The notes below the pieces were generated by a model. The model made no database searches. It was not told where the DNA came from and was given only the letters and a program-made list of their open reading frames with translations. 54,276 nt of DNA from Bacillota bacterium (GTDB lineage: Bacteria > Bacillota > UBA4882 > UBA8346). The number at the start of each line of letters is the position of its first letter. The first letter of the stretch is position 1. Below, piece after piece: positions 8,637 through 17,717 of the stretch. Both the position numbers and the translations under genes were made by a program. The stretch is from contig JAEZJK010000046.1 of NCBI GenBank assembly GCA_023415835.1, forward strand, positions 1 to 54,276, written 5' to 3'.

Positions 8637-9767
8637 CTATTTATCGTTAAGAAATGAGTGGAGCAATGCGTTTACTTTTTCAGCCACTAATACCTCCTCC
8701 CCGGGTTTCAACATATGAGGATTAAAGATCAATCTCCTCCCTTCCCGGGCGATTGCTACCCCGGGGTCGCCATTCATCAAGGCCAACTGGAATTTTTCGG
8801 CCTCTGCTGCGCTGGAAGTTGGTAACTCAAAGTAAACCCGGGGTATCACTGCGGGCCTTATATAGTCAGTTCCGGGAAACACCTGGCGAGGGTTGATCTC
8901 AGAGATGGGTTTAAGAGCCTCTAAAAACGTTGCCGCTTGTTTCTCCCAAAGCCGAAAACGGCCGACATGATCCTCTTGGAGGTATAAATCGATCGCCGTA
9001 ACCATCCCCATAATCTCCTCTTTAGCCGCTTTGCAAGGACGGGCAATCCCGTAGTTGGGAAAACCGTTTAACCGGCATAAGGTTATCATTTTTTCACTGC
9101 CTACCATCAACCCGGCGGACTGAGGGCCGCGAAGATCTTTTCCGCCGCTGAACAAAACCAGATCCGCCCCGGCCCGATAATAATTCCAAAGATTTTCTAC
9201 CGGGGGCAGCTCAGCCGCAGCATCAACGATCACCGGAGTTTCAAATTCCTTAGCGATTTGGATGACCTTCGACAACGGTATTGAACCGGGCTGGTCGGCA
9301 AATTCGGCGTAATATACTACCGCGCAAGTTTTTTCAGTGAAAGCGCTTCGCAGGTCCCATTCAAAGGAAAAATCAGATAGGCCGATTTCTCGAATTCGGA
9401 CCCCTGTTTGGCGAAGCGCTTGGTCATAAAGGTTACGGTGACTCTTGAAGACAATGGCTTCATTTTTTAGATCATCCGCAACAGGAAGGTTCCTGATCCG
9501 GGCAATATCGTCTCCGGCCATACACGCTGAGATGGCTGTGATCATCCCGGCAGCGGCCCCGTTCACAATTAACGCTCCGCCTACACCCAACCGTTCGGCA
9601 AGGTAGGCGCCGCTTTTTTCGAGCAATTGGTTAAGGCCAACAAATGAACCAGCCGCTTTCGCCATTGCTTCTAATACTTCGGGGGCCATCAACGACCCTC
9701 CGAGTACGGTTAACGTGCCGGAAGCATTGATAATTTCAGTAACATTCAAGCTTCGATAATCGATCAT
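8637..9767 (-). CDS. SelA-like PLP-dependent enzyme (DgaE-type ammonia-lyase/aminotransferase fold)
   Basis: Fold-type I PLP enzyme related to L-seryl-tRNA(Sec) selenium transferase. Characterised relatives such as DgaE are D-glucosaminate-6-phosphate ammonia-lyases rather than tRNA enzymes. The protein (376 residues from the chosen start) has INASGTLTVLGGS, VNGAAAGM (PLP phosphate loop), VDAAAELPP (Asp over the pyridine) and the Schiff-base Lys in LFSGGKDLRGPQ at about residue 210. The frame opens at a TTG at 9803, but the ATG at 9767 is favoured since AGGAG lies upstream (13 nt, rather long) and the extra codons overlap the preceding gene. Expected to release an enamine for RidA. Confidence 0.82.
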   Translation of the reverse strand: MIDYRSLNVTEIINASGTLTVLGGSLMAPEVLEAMAKAAGSFVGLNQLLEKSGAYLAERLGVGGALIVNGAAAGMITAISACMAGDDIARIRNLPVADDLKNEAIVFKSHRNLYDQALRQTGVRIREIGLSDFSFEWDLRSAFTEKTCAVVYYAEFADQPGSIPLSKVIQIAKEFETPVIVDAAAELPPVENLWNYYRAGADLVLFSGGKDLRGPQSAGLMVGSEKMITLCRLNGFPNYGIARPCKAAKEEIMGMVTAIDLYLQEDHVGRFRLWEKQAATFLEALKPISEINPRQVFPGTDYIRPAVIPRVYFELPTSSAAEAEKFQLALMNGDPGVAIAREGRRLIFNPHMLKPGEEVLVAEKVNALLHSFLNDK

Positions 9768-9783
9768 GGTTTCGTTACATCTC

Positions 9784-10692
9784 CTAAAAAATTGATCTTT
9801 CAACTAATGGCCTGTAATAACTTTCGAAGAGTTCCAGCGCAACCCGATCGGGCTGATAACCTGGTTGCCGACAGTATTCGGAAGAGATTACGCCACGGCG
9901 TTTCAATATAACCTTTTCCCACTTAATAATCATTTCAATGGATTGGAAAATGAAATTTAACATCGGAATAAGTCGGTTATGCAACAGTATTGCTTCTTCA
10001 AGATTACCGTTTTGATATAGATGATCAATCCGGCAATAAATATCTGTTAAGGATGAACCGGGCATAACTCCCACGGCTCCCCGTTGTAAAGTGTCAATCA
10101 TTTGAAGGCCGGCATACCCGACTAAAATGTCAATGGGTGACGTCTTTACTCTTAGTATTTCAGAGACCATCGGCCCCGGTGGTTTACATTCAACCTTTAA
10201 GTACTTTAAGTTTGACCGTTGACCCATCAGGTCCGCCAATACTTTCGCTTCAATGGCTACCCCGGTCTCTACCGGTGAATACTGAACCATAATCGGTATT
10301 TGGACGGCGTTGGCGATCGTCAATACATGATTGATGAAAGCCGCTTTCCCCGCCGGGATTAAAAATGGCGGTAAGACCATCAATGCGTTAGCGCCGTTTT
10401 CTTCCATTTCCAAAGCTTTCCTCACCGCCAATTCGGTACATTGCTCGGTAATCGAAGCGACGACGGGAACCCTTCCATTTACCTTCCGAACTGAGACTTG
10501 TAACATTTGCAGTTTTTCTGATTCGGAAAGTTTATAAAACTCGGTAGCGAAACCGAATAAAACAATACCTCGGGCCCCATGTTGGATTTGAAAATCAATC
10601 AGTTTTTCCAGGTCGCTGTAGCATACCTTTCCCGTATCATCAAATGGAGCGGCTAGCACTGGTAGAACGCCGTTCAGTTTGACATTGCTCAT
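9784..10692 (-). CDS. Dihydrodipicolinate synthase/N-acetylneuraminate lyase family protein
   Basis: Schiff-base aldolase or lyase of the DapA/NanA family: a TIM barrel acting on pyruvate or other 2-oxo acids. The 302-residue protein keeps the catalytic Tyr (MVQYSP, Tyr138) and Lys (LKYLKVE, Lys166). The usual GTTGE loop is replaced by LFGFATEFYKLSESEK, as in members that are not lysine-pathway enzymes. It lies 3 nt after the creatininase-family gene and 16 nt before the SelA-like gene, so it belongs to the catabolic operon rather than to lysine synthesis. Its partner could be the 2-oxo acid made by the PLP enzymes (inference). Confidence 0.87.
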   Translation of the reverse strand: MSNVKLNGVLPVLAAPFDDTGKVCYSDLEKLIDFQIQHGARGIVLFGFATEFYKLSESEKLQMLQVSVRKVNGRVPVVASITEQCTELAVRKALEMEENGANALMVLPPFLIPAGKAAFINHVLTIANAVQIPIMVQYSPVETGVAIEAKVLADLMGQRSNLKYLKVECKPPGPMVSEILRVKTSPIDILVGYAGLQMIDTLQRGAVGVMPGSSLTDIYCRIDHLYQNGNLEEAILLHNRLIPMLNFIFQSIEMIIKWEKVILKRRGVISSEYCRQPGYQPDRVALELFESYYRPLVERSIF

Positions 10693-10695
10693 TTG

Positions 10696-11514
10696 CTATT
10701 CCTCCGAACAATGAATATCGTTCTTTTTCTTACCGATAGCCCGATTTCCAATGGACAATTGGGAGAATTCCGCGATCTGTTCCGCTACTGACGCTACTAT
10801 TGCTCCAAAAAAACACCGTCCTTTTTCCGGAGAAGCTAACGTCGGATCACCCAAATTACCATCGGGATTAAGATCGGAAAACCTCAAACCGAGTTTAATC
10901 GATCCTGATTCAGTCATATCAATGGTTGAATGGGATGACACTTTCGGATAACAAGGAGCGGCTAACCCCGGACGAACCGCTTCCGGAAGTAAGTATTGGA
11001 CTAATGAGGTCTCTAATTCACAAGCATGGGCCAAACCACCAGGGGCCGATTCGCGCAGTTTGCGAATGGCGGTTTGCGCCATCTCCCAATAGGTTCCACA
11101 ACCGATCAGGGCTTGGGATTTTAAAGCCAATGTATTCATCGCCACTTGAACCGGAGCCGAATTCCCCCCGTGCCCGTTCAAGAAGAAAATCCGTTGAAAA
11201 CCGGCGCTGAGCAAAGAACCTCCGATGTTAATTAAAACTTGGGAATAAATATCGGGATCCAATGATATTGTAAATAAATCCAAATGATGCGGGGAACACC
11301 CCAACCATAAAGTAGGGGCAAAATAACATTTTATACCCTGTTGTTGCAATTGTTGATCAACTGCGGTAACCACTTTACTGGTTATTAGTGTGTCTGTTTG
11401 AACCGGTAAATGAGGTCCGTGTTGTTCCAAACTGGCAACTGGGACCACTACCACCGCGCCCTCATCGGATACATTACGTATCTCTTTCCATGTCATCAAA
11501 TTAAGCTCTGGCAT
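10696..11514 (-). CDS. Creatininase-family amidohydrolase
   Basis: Metal-dependent hydrolase of the creatininase fold, whose members open cyclic amides (creatinine), remove formyl groups in riboflavin-type synthesis or trim mycofactocin. The 272-residue protein shows the signature VVPVASLEQHGPHLPVQTDTL, carrying the Glu, His and Asp metal ligands, and FFLNGHGGNSAPV with the second His. A Glu in HACELETSL completes the usual site. It overlaps the end of the EamA transporter gene by 14 bp (translational coupling likely). In this operon a lactam or amide of a D-amino acid derivative is a reasonable substrate class, but nothing in the sequence names it. Confidence 0.85.
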   Translation of the reverse strand: MPELNLMTWKEIRNVSDEGAVVVVPVASLEQHGPHLPVQTDTLITSKVVTAVDQQLQQQGIKCYFAPTLWLGCSPHHLDLFTISLDPDIYSQVLINIGGSLLSAGFQRIFFLNGHGGNSAPVQVAMNTLALKSQALIGCGTYWEMAQTAIRKLRESAPGGLAHACELETSLVQYLLPEAVRPGLAAPCYPKVSSHSTIDMTESGSIKLGLRFSDLNPDGNLGDPTLASPEKGRCFFGAIVASVAEQIAEFSQLSIGNRAIGKKKNDIHCSEE

Positions 11515-12454
11515 TATTACGCCTCCTGTAATTTCCCGAATAAGACTTTTGGACTAAAAAAACCCCACTAAGAGTAATTATCCCTGAACTAACCAGTTTG
11601 AGGCTGATCGGCTCGTTAAGAAAGAGAAACCCAATGAACCCGGCTATAAATGGAGTTATATAGGCATATGTGCCAACTTTGGCGGATGGCCAGGCGCGTA
11701 ATAAATATAAATATAAACAATTAGCAAACAAGGCGTCAAAGACGAGCATATATCCAAAGGCTGCTAAACCCGGCCAGGTGAAGTAATACTCCCGCCCACC
11801 ATGATAAAATATCCCTAGTAACAATACAGCCAACCCGCCCACTGCCATTTGGCCTGCCATCTGTATTATGAACGGAAGGTTACTCCGGACCCTATTGTTA
11901 TAGACCGAACCGAGAGCCCAACAAAACGCTCCTCCTAAAATCAAGCTTGCGCCTTGCAAATCTATGGCTTGGGCTTCCGAACCTGTTAGCATTAGAAGAG
12001 TTACGCCTCCAAAGCCGATGCATAAGCCTGACCAACCAAAGCCATTCATTTTGCCCGCTCCCGGTTTCAAAAAATCAAAGAATGCCATAAATACAGGAGC
12101 TATGGCGACCAGCAACGCGGCCGGACCCGATGAAACTGTCTTTAGCCCTAAAATACCAAATCCATTGCCTCCTAAAAACAACAGTAAACCAGGGATAACT
12201 ATAGCCCGCAATTCCCCGCAGAATTTAGGCAATGATTGTTGCTTCAATCCGGTGTAACTTAAAATTAAAATTCCGGCCAACAACAGCCTTCCCCCTAAGA
12301 AAATCAAAGGTGGAATGCTAGCGATCCCAATCCGGTTGATTGGATAACCCGACCCCCAGATAAGGCATATTAATATATAAGCTATTACCAGCTTTACCTG
12401 GTTTGATTTTAACTCTTCAGAAGAAATCATGGTTTGCAATTGCATCTCCGCCAA
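11501..12454 (-). CDS. EamA/DMT-family transporter
   Basis: Ten-segment drug/metabolite transporter with two EamA repeats. Members export amino acids and metabolites or import small solutes. The 317-residue protein starts with a hydrophilic stretch, then IAYILICLIWGSGYPINRIG, typical of the first EamA helix; a second repeat begins around LQGASLILGGAFCWALGS. The start is uncertain: the frame opens at a TTG (12454); another TTG at 12439 lies 6 nt after GGAG, and an ATG at 12430 is further on. It follows the ABC permease gene by 16 nt and may export a pathway product (inference). Confidence 0.85.
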   Translation of the reverse strand: MAEMQLQTMISSEELKSNQVKLVIAYILICLIWGSGYPINRIGIASIPPLIFLGGRLLLAGILILSYTGLKQQSLPKFCGELRAIVIPGLLLFLGGNGFGILGLKTVSSGPAALLVAIAPVFMAFFDFLKPGAGKMNGFGWSGLCIGFGGVTLLMLTGSEAQAIDLQGASLILGGAFCWALGSVYNNRVRSNLPFIIQMAGQMAVGGLAVLLLGIFYHGGREYYFTWPGLAAFGYMLVFDALFANCLYLYLLRAWPSAKVGTYAYITPFIAGFIGFLFLNEPISLKLVSSGIITLSGVFLVQKSYSGNYRRRNNARA

Positions 12455-12470
12455 GTATTCTTATATTAAG

Positions 12471-13319
12471 CTAACCTTTCAGCGCGCCGCTCGTGAGCCC
12501 CACCACGATAAACCGTTGGAAGATCATGAAGAATAAAACTGGGGTCAAGCAAAAAATGGTGGCCCCCGCTAATATTTGATCCTGTGAAACAATGTAACTA
12601 CCGATAAATGAAGCCAGGCCGACGCTCCCAACCCATTTGCCCTGATCGCTAATGAAGATCAAACCAAAGAGATATTCGTTCCAAGTCACAAAGAAGGTGG
12701 TAACTAAGACGGTGATAAAACCGTTGAGGCTAATTGGGAGTGTAACCTGCCACAACGTCTGTAACCGGTTGCAACCATCGATATAAGCGGCTTCTTCAAT
12801 TTCAAAAGGAATGGTATCGAAAAAACCCTTCATCAGCATAACGGCCACAGCCATGCACATAGCGGTATCGGCAATAATTAAGGAAGAAAAGGTATCAATC
12901 ATTTTAAGTTTACTGAAGACAATGAACAAGGGGGTGATTACCATTGGACCCGCTATCATCTGAGTGCTCATAATCGCTAATGTCAACGCGTTACGGCCGC
13001 GATACTTAAACCTGGAAAAACTGTAACCGGCCAGGGTTGCAAAGATCGCTGTTAGGAAGACTGTAACTACAGTCACCAAGGTTGTATTATTAATCCACGT
13101 CCATATTGCCCCTTCCGAAAATAACTTGCTATAACCTTCGAAACTAATCGGTTGCGGCCAAAATCTGGGCGGGAAAGAAAACAAATCGCTCTCCCGTTGC
13201 AATGAGCTATTGCATAACCAATAGATGGGAAAGGTCACCAAAAAACAAGTGGCTATTAAAACGATATAAAAAATGGTTTTAGTGATCGTCTTTTTAAACT
13301 GCACCGAATTTTCTACCAT
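12471..13319 (-). CDS. ABC transporter permease, MalG/carbohydrate type
   Basis: Inner-membrane permease with six hydrophobic segments and the EAA loop for docking the ATPase: EEAAYIDGCNRLQTLWQVTLPI. The 282-residue length, N-terminal PIYWLCNSSL and C-terminal QRFIVVGLTSGALKG identify the MalG/UgpE group (CUT1). It pairs with the MalF-type permease 21 nt upstream and with the binding protein at 14348. No ATPase gene is in the window, so a shared MsmX-like ATPase encoded elsewhere is probably used. The surrounding enzymes suggest a non-sugar cargo. Confidence 0.92.
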   Translation of the reverse strand: MVENSVQFKKTITKTIFYIVLIATCFLVTFPIYWLCNSSLQRESDLFSFPPRFWPQPISFEGYSKLFSEGAIWTWINNTTLVTVVTVFLTAIFATLAGYSFSRFKYRGRNALTLAIMSTQMIAGPMVITPLFIVFSKLKMIDTFSSLIIADTAMCMAVAVMLMKGFFDTIPFEIEEAAYIDGCNRLQTLWQVTLPISLNGFITVLVTTFFVTWNEYLFGLIFISDQGKWVGSVGLASFIGSYIVSQDQILAGATIFCLTPVLFFMIFQRFIVVGLTSGALKG

Positions 13320-13340
13320 TATTCTCCTCCTCCCGGTTTA

Positions 13341-14222
13341 CTACTTTGATGTTTCTTTATTCATTCCAAAATACAATACCGTTATCAGCATTAGGAAAAG
13401 TACCGTGACAGTGCCAATCGCTCCGGCATAACCCATTTCATAAAATTTAAACGCCTTTAGATATACTTGGACTACGATAGTTTCAGTAGCCCGCGAAGGC
13501 CCGCCTTGAGTTAAAGTCCATAAAATAGTAAACCTTTGGAATGACCATATAATTGTAAGGATAAACAAAATCCCCATAATGCTCTTAATAGAAGGCAAAG
13601 TTACGTTGAGAAACCGTTGGAAAGAATTGGCCCCGTCAAGTTCGGCCGCTTCATATAATTCTTCCGGTACACCCTGTAAGGCCGAGAGCAATGACAATGA
13701 ATGAAAAGGGAATAAACGCCAAACGGATACTAGCAATACACTGAACAAGGCAATATTGGGGTTGGCTAACCACTGGATCGGTTCGGCAATTAATCCGATT
13801 CCTTTTAAAACATAGTTCAAAACACCATATTGATAATCAAATAGCCAATTCCAAACTAAAACAGCGGCTAAATCGGGAATCGCGTAAGGAATAATCATTA
13901 ACATCCTGGCTATAGGCCGCCCTTTAAACTTAGCGTTTAATAAAAGCGCAGTCCCTAAGCCTACCCCAAAAACTCCGATAATATATAAAACTGAATAAAG
14001 AGCAGTTATATAACAAGCGTGTAAAAAATTAGGATCGCTGAACATTCGAATGTAGTTTTTAAGCCCAATAAAGGTAGCATTTTCAACGAATTTAGCATCA
14101 GTTAGGGATAGGGCTATTCCCTTGATGATTGGGTAAAAATAAACTAAAGCAACTATCGAGAGGGCAGGAATAACTAACAGATAGGGAAAGGCGTCAAATT
14201 TCTTTTTGACTTGTTCACTCAT
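13341..14222 (-). CDS. ABC transporter permease, MalF/carbohydrate type
   Basis: First permease of the CUT1-type importer, 293 residues from the chosen ATG, with six predicted membrane helices and the EAA loop EELYEAAELDGANSFQRFLNVTLP. It ends in a typical VLYFGMNK segment. The frame extends to a GTG at 14234; the ATG at 14222 is preferred because the protein then begins MSEQVKKKFDAFPYLLVIP and AAGTGGG lies 7 nt upstream. It is placed between the binding protein and the MalG-type permease in one transcript. Confidence 0.9.
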   Translation of the reverse strand: MSEQVKKKFDAFPYLLVIPALSIVALVYFYPIIKGIALSLTDAKFVENATFIGLKNYIRMFSDPNFLHACYITALYSVLYIIGVFGVGLGTALLLNAKFKGRPIARMLMIIPYAIPDLAAVLVWNWLFDYQYGVLNYVLKGIGLIAEPIQWLANPNIALFSVLLVSVWRLFPFHSLSLLSALQGVPEELYEAAELDGANSFQRFLNVTLPSIKSIMGILFILTIIWSFQRFTILWTLTQGGPSRATETIVVQVYLKAFKFYEMGYAGAIGTVTVLFLMLITVLYFGMNKETSK

Positions 14223-14347
14223 AGCACTACCCACTTTCTAATTTCTATGAACAGCACTTTGATAAGATGGGCCAAGGTTTTTAAACCAAGAATCACCTTG
14301 GCCCATCCATTGCACATCGGTTAAATAATTAACCAGCTTTTGAGAAG

Positions 14348-15607
14348 TTATTTTTTGATAATTCCCATGATCTCTTTTTGGGCGTCGTTTAATGCTTCTT
14401 CAACCGGTTTGTTCCTGAATATGACCTCAGCTACGTGGTTGACCAAAGTCCGTCGGAATTGTTCGCTCTCAGCTTCATATCCTACAACCACGGTAGGCAT
14501 TGGTTTCAATGCGGGATCAATAAAGGTCGCGTAATACGGACGTTCATCTTGCCAAGCTTTGGGGAATTTCACTTTGGTTGTTCCGATATGTAAACCATAC
14601 ATATTATACTCGGCTTGATTATCGGCCCGAATCCACCATTGGAGAAACTTTGCCGCTTCTGCTTTATTTTTCGAATTTTTGTTCATCGCAATGAAGTTTT
14701 GATCAAACATTACATGACTGCCAGGGAATGGCGGGCGGATTGCATCAAAGTCCTTAGATTTGCCGGGATAAAATCCATCAATGATCCCAAATTGATACGC
14801 GCCATCATTGATCATTGCGATCTTTCCATCAGCAAACATCTTCCGTTGAACCTTCCAACCGATCCCTCGCGGAGTTACGTTGGCATCATATACTTTCTTG
14901 TACCATTTGATAGCTTCGATAAACTTCGGATCATTAACGGTAATTTTACCGTCTTTAGCAATACCTACGTCAAATCCGCTGGCAAATTTTTGTATTACTT
15001 GGGCGAAGTATTCAGACTCCGTGGGAAGCACCGGCATACCAAAGCCGTAATAATCGGGGGCTTTCGTCAGCTTTTGGGCGACCTCGATTAATTCTTCCGG
15101 AGTTGTCGGTGGTTTTAAACCTGCTTCCGCAAACATCTTTTTGTTATAAATAAGATGTCCGTAAGCGTACGACATGAGGTTCAAAGCATACCTTTTCCCA
15201 TTAATCACAGCGTCATTGTTTAGTTCTTCCAAATCATATTTTTTGAAATTGATATGTTTATCCAATGGTTCTAAAAATCCCATTTTGGAGAAAGGACCTA
15301 ATGAAACGTGGCGCAGCCACAATACATCGGGGCCAGTCCCGGCAGCTGCCTCGGTCATAAATTTATCATGGACGTCGGTTGAGCCGATGGCAATTCTTTC
15401 AATTTTAATGCCGGGATTTTCTTTCTCAAATTTATCCAGATGCGCGTTGAGCCATTCTTTCCGGCCGGCCTCAGTAAACCACCAAGAGGCGAATTTCAAG
15501 GTTACAGGTTTTTTGGCGTAAGCTGTAAATGAAATACTGAATGTAGTTAAGCAAAATACAAGTAAAACGCATTTCATTAAAAATCCGGGTTTTTGATATT
15601 TCGCCAT
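14348..15607 (-). CDS. Extracellular solute-binding protein, family 1
   Basis: Substrate-capturing component of the importer encoded by the next two genes. The 419-residue protein has an N-terminal signal peptide (hydrophobic CVLLVFCLTTFSISFTAYA, cleavage expected at AYA/KK), then KPVTLKFASWWFTEAGRKEW, typical of family 1 binding proteins. No Cys follows a lipobox at the cleavage site, unlike most binding proteins of monoderm Firmicutes, so the mature protein would be soluble in a periplasm. Strong AAAGGAGTG site. Downstream enzymes suggest an N-acylated or cyclic amino-acid-like ligand, but family 1 usually binds sugars. Confidence 0.9.
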   Translation of the reverse strand: MAKYQKPGFLMKCVLLVFCLTTFSISFTAYAKKPVTLKFASWWFTEAGRKEWLNAHLDKFEKENPGIKIERIAIGSTDVHDKFMTEAAAGTGPDVLWLRHVSLGPFSKMGFLEPLDKHINFKKYDLEELNNDAVINGKRYALNLMSYAYGHLIYNKKMFAEAGLKPPTTPEELIEVAQKLTKAPDYYGFGMPVLPTESEYFAQVIQKFASGFDVGIAKDGKITVNDPKFIEAIKWYKKVYDANVTPRGIGWKVQRKMFADGKIAMINDGAYQFGIIDGFYPGKSKDFDAIRPPFPGSHVMFDQNFIAMNKNSKNKAEAAKFLQWWIRADNQAEYNMYGLHIGTTKVKFPKAWQDERPYYATFIDPALKPMPTVVVGYEAESEQFRRTLVNHVAEVIFRNKPVEEALNDAQKEIMGIIKK

Positions 15608-15720
15608 TTAACACACTCCTTTGTAATTTCGATCTCACTGATTAGATACAAGATCCACCGGAAGAAATTTGCTTTCTTCCACAGATACTCCGACCCAATT
15701 AATTTTCTTGCTCACCTCCT
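15608..15720 (-). other. Leader of the importer operon with a possible degenerate small ORF
   Basis: Directly after the ridA remnant is an excellent AAAGGAGGTGAG ribosome binding site (15708-15722) with no proper gene behind it. A GTG overlapping the site opens a 26-codon frame (MSKKINWVGVSVEESKFLPV...) ending before the binding-protein gene. If an ATG once stood where AAG is now, this could be the start of a lost gene. Nothing in it is recognisable. Confidence 0.3.
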
Positions 15721-15986
15721 TTAGAGCTTTTCACTTAACCGGAAATGATCTATCCCTTTAATCTCCACCCGCATCCCTCTAAAAAATTTGCATACTTTGG
15801 CGGCACTGCGGGCCGGGTACTGCCCTTCTTTAAATACTGGCTTTATGTTTTGTTAAAACCTTTGAACCGGGTTAAATCGCCGAAAAACGCAATACCTTTG
15901 ACTAAATGATCCAAAGAGCCACTCCTCAACCCCATAAATTTTGCTTTAATATTTTCAATGCCGGTCTCGAATGGCTTACAATCTCC
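15721..15986 (-). pseudogene. Degenerate ridA remnant (frameshifted, N-terminus missing)
   Basis: The minus strand between the D-aminoacylase stop and the importer leader encodes RidA-like sequence in two frames. From about 15986 down to 15843 one frame reads PFETGIENIKAKF...LDHLVKGIAFFGDL and ends at a TAA. From 15843 to 15721 the next frame reads KPVFKEGQYPARSAAKV then MRVEIKGIDHF. These match the family pattern (LENIKA, V-V-FL-D, PARSAV, VEIE). The N-terminal third is absent and one indel splits the rest. The first frame is in phase with the D-aminoacylase stop codon, so the loss probably ended just after that gene. An intact RidA remains at 6908-7366. Confidence 0.75.
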
Positions 15987-15995
15987 GGGCAGGGG

Positions 15996-17594
15996 CTATT
16001 TCTTTTTCAAAATTTGGCCGGAATAAGCGCCCGTAGGCTCACCTTTTATGAGACTAATTCTACCGTTGACGATTACATATTCAATTCCAATCGGTCGACG
16101 ATGCGGATCAGTAAAATTAGCCCGTTCTTCAATCTGTTCCGGGTCAAAAATAACTAAATCCGCCCATAACCCTTCCTTGATTAGGCCCCGGTCACTCAAG
16201 CCCAACCTAGCGGCGGGTAAAGATGACATTTTACAGACAGCCTCTTCTAAAGTAAGTACATGTAAATTGCGAACGTATCGTTCTAAAATACGTGTAAAAG
16301 TTCCGTATAACCTAGGATGAGGTTTCTCCCCACTTTCAATGCCATCGCTTCCAACCATAGTCCCCCGGTAACCCATTACGGTTTGGACATCCTCTTCGGA
16401 CATGATAAAACCGATCATTTGAACCACGCCGTTTTCTTCAACCAATAAATCTCCGACAACATCCCAAGGTTCTTTCCCTTTCAGTTCGGTGATCTTAGCT
16501 ATGGATAACCCTTCAATATCTTTATTGCGCTCGGATTTAACCCAGGTAATTATGATGTTGTCCCAGCCCGTAGCTTTAATGTAATTATCCCACCCCGGAA
16601 GATCCTCCACCTCAAATTCTTCTTTAATCCGCTGCCGGATCGCCGGTTGACCCAACCTTGCCACCATTGCCGACACCCCGCCCTCTTGGCACCAAGGAGG
16701 GACGATCGCTCCCAAAGAACCGCTTCCCGCCACGTATGGGTATTGATCGCAACTAATATCCAAGCCCCACTGACGGGCACTCTCTATCAGGCTCAAGGCT
16801 TCCTTAACTTTGCCCCAGTACTTGGGGCTATTAGCTTTAAGGTGAGAAATATGGCCGGGGACCCCTGCTTGCTCAGCGATCTCGATCACTTCTTGGATGG
16901 CGGGGATCAATGTCCGGCCTTCACCCCGAATATGGGAAGCGTAAAAACCGCCGTGTTCCGCAGTAGCCTTTGCGATAGCGATTAATTCGGCTGTATCGGC
17001 ATAACAGCTGGGAGGGTAGATCATACCGGTAGTAATTCCGAAGGCCCCTTCTTCCAGCCCTGCCGCGATTAATTTTTGCATTTCTTTGAGTTCATCCGGG
17101 GTAGGCCGCCGGTTGATCACCCCGTTCATTGCGGCAGTGCGAAAGGTGGCATGGCCTAAAAGGATTACAATATTAGTACCGAGCGGATTTTGCCCTATTT
17201 GGTCCATGTATTGATCGATACCGGACCAACTCCATTCGGAGTAAGCTCCTAAGGTCGCCTCATAAGGCGTTTTTAAAAAGGAAGCCGCTTTGGAATTGAT
17301 CGGCGCTGCCGATAGGCCGCAATTACCAATAACCTGAGTAGTCACACCTTGCCTTAGCCGTCCTAAACTCTCCGGTTCCCTGAGTATTGCCAGATCGGCA
17401 TGGGAATGGATGTCAATAAACCCCGGAGCCACTACTTTTTGGTTAGCATCGATACTATGCTTGGCTTCGTCAAGGTTTAAGGCCCGGGAAATAGCTACAA
17501 TTTTACCGGCGGAAATCCCAATATCTGCTGTATACCAAGGACTTCCGGAGCCTTCAATTACGCGCCCATTTTTGATCACTAAATCAAACATCAC
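15996..17594 (-). CDS. D-aminoacylase (N-acyl-D-amino-acid deacylase)
   Basis: Removes the acyl group from N-acyl-D-amino acids, giving a free D-amino acid and a carboxylate. The 532-residue protein fits the D-aminoacylase branch of the amidohydrolase superfamily: DLVIKNGRVIEGSGSPWY, APGFIDIHSHADLAI (HxH metal ligands), VIGNCGLSAAP (metal-bridging Cys region), GHISHLKAN and VGSDGIESGEKPHPRLYGTF (catalytic Asp). Start is GTG at 17594 or the adjacent ATG at 17591, after AGGTGG. A 21-bp IclR-type palindrome lies 33 nt upstream. Its position after a D-threonine aldolase-like gene and before an importer supports a role in D-amino acid use. Confidence 0.9.
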   Translation of the reverse strand: MMFDLVIKNGRVIEGSGSPWYTADIGISAGKIVAISRALNLDEAKHSIDANQKVVAPGFIDIHSHADLAILREPESLGRLRQGVTTQVIGNCGLSAAPINSKAASFLKTPYEATLGAYSEWSWSGIDQYMDQIGQNPLGTNIVILLGHATFRTAAMNGVINRRPTPDELKEMQKLIAAGLEEGAFGITTGMIYPPSCYADTAELIAIAKATAEHGGFYASHIRGEGRTLIPAIQEVIEIAEQAGVPGHISHLKANSPKYWGKVKEALSLIESARQWGLDISCDQYPYVAGSGSLGAIVPPWCQEGGVSAMVARLGQPAIRQRIKEEFEVEDLPGWDNYIKATGWDNIIITWVKSERNKDIEGLSIAKITELKGKEPWDVVGDLLVEENGVVQMIGFIMSEEDVQTVMGYRGTMVGSDGIESGEKPHPRLYGTFTRILERYVRNLHVLTLEEAVCKMSSLPAARLGLSDRGLIKEGLWADLVIFDPEQIEERANFTDPHRRPIGIEYVIVNGRISLIKGEPTGAYSGQILKKK

Positions 17595-17626
17595 ATACCG
17601 CCACCTAATTTTTTCATTGATACGAA

Positions 17627-17647
17627 TTGTCTCGCATCCCGAAACAT
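17627..17647. promoter_or_regulatory. IclR operator-like palindrome, site A (upstream of D-aminoacylase)
   Basis: TTGTCTCG-N5-CGAAACAT: an imperfect inverted repeat with the same half-sites and 5-bp spacer as the perfect site at 19127. It lies 33 nt before the D-aminoacylase start. A weak promoter (TTGTTT, 17 bp, TAAATT) can be read just upstream on the minus strand. Confidence 0.6.
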
Positions 17648-17717
17648 CGTTCCGTTAAATTTACAATTTAAAGCAAAGCTATATTTAAAACAATTTGGTA
17701 CACTAAAAACGACAGTA

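Noticed and set aside
8637..9767. Annotation as true selenocysteine synthase SelA
   Set aside because: No selB or selC nearby, and the position within a catabolic operon with RidA and aldolases fits the DgaE-like branch better.
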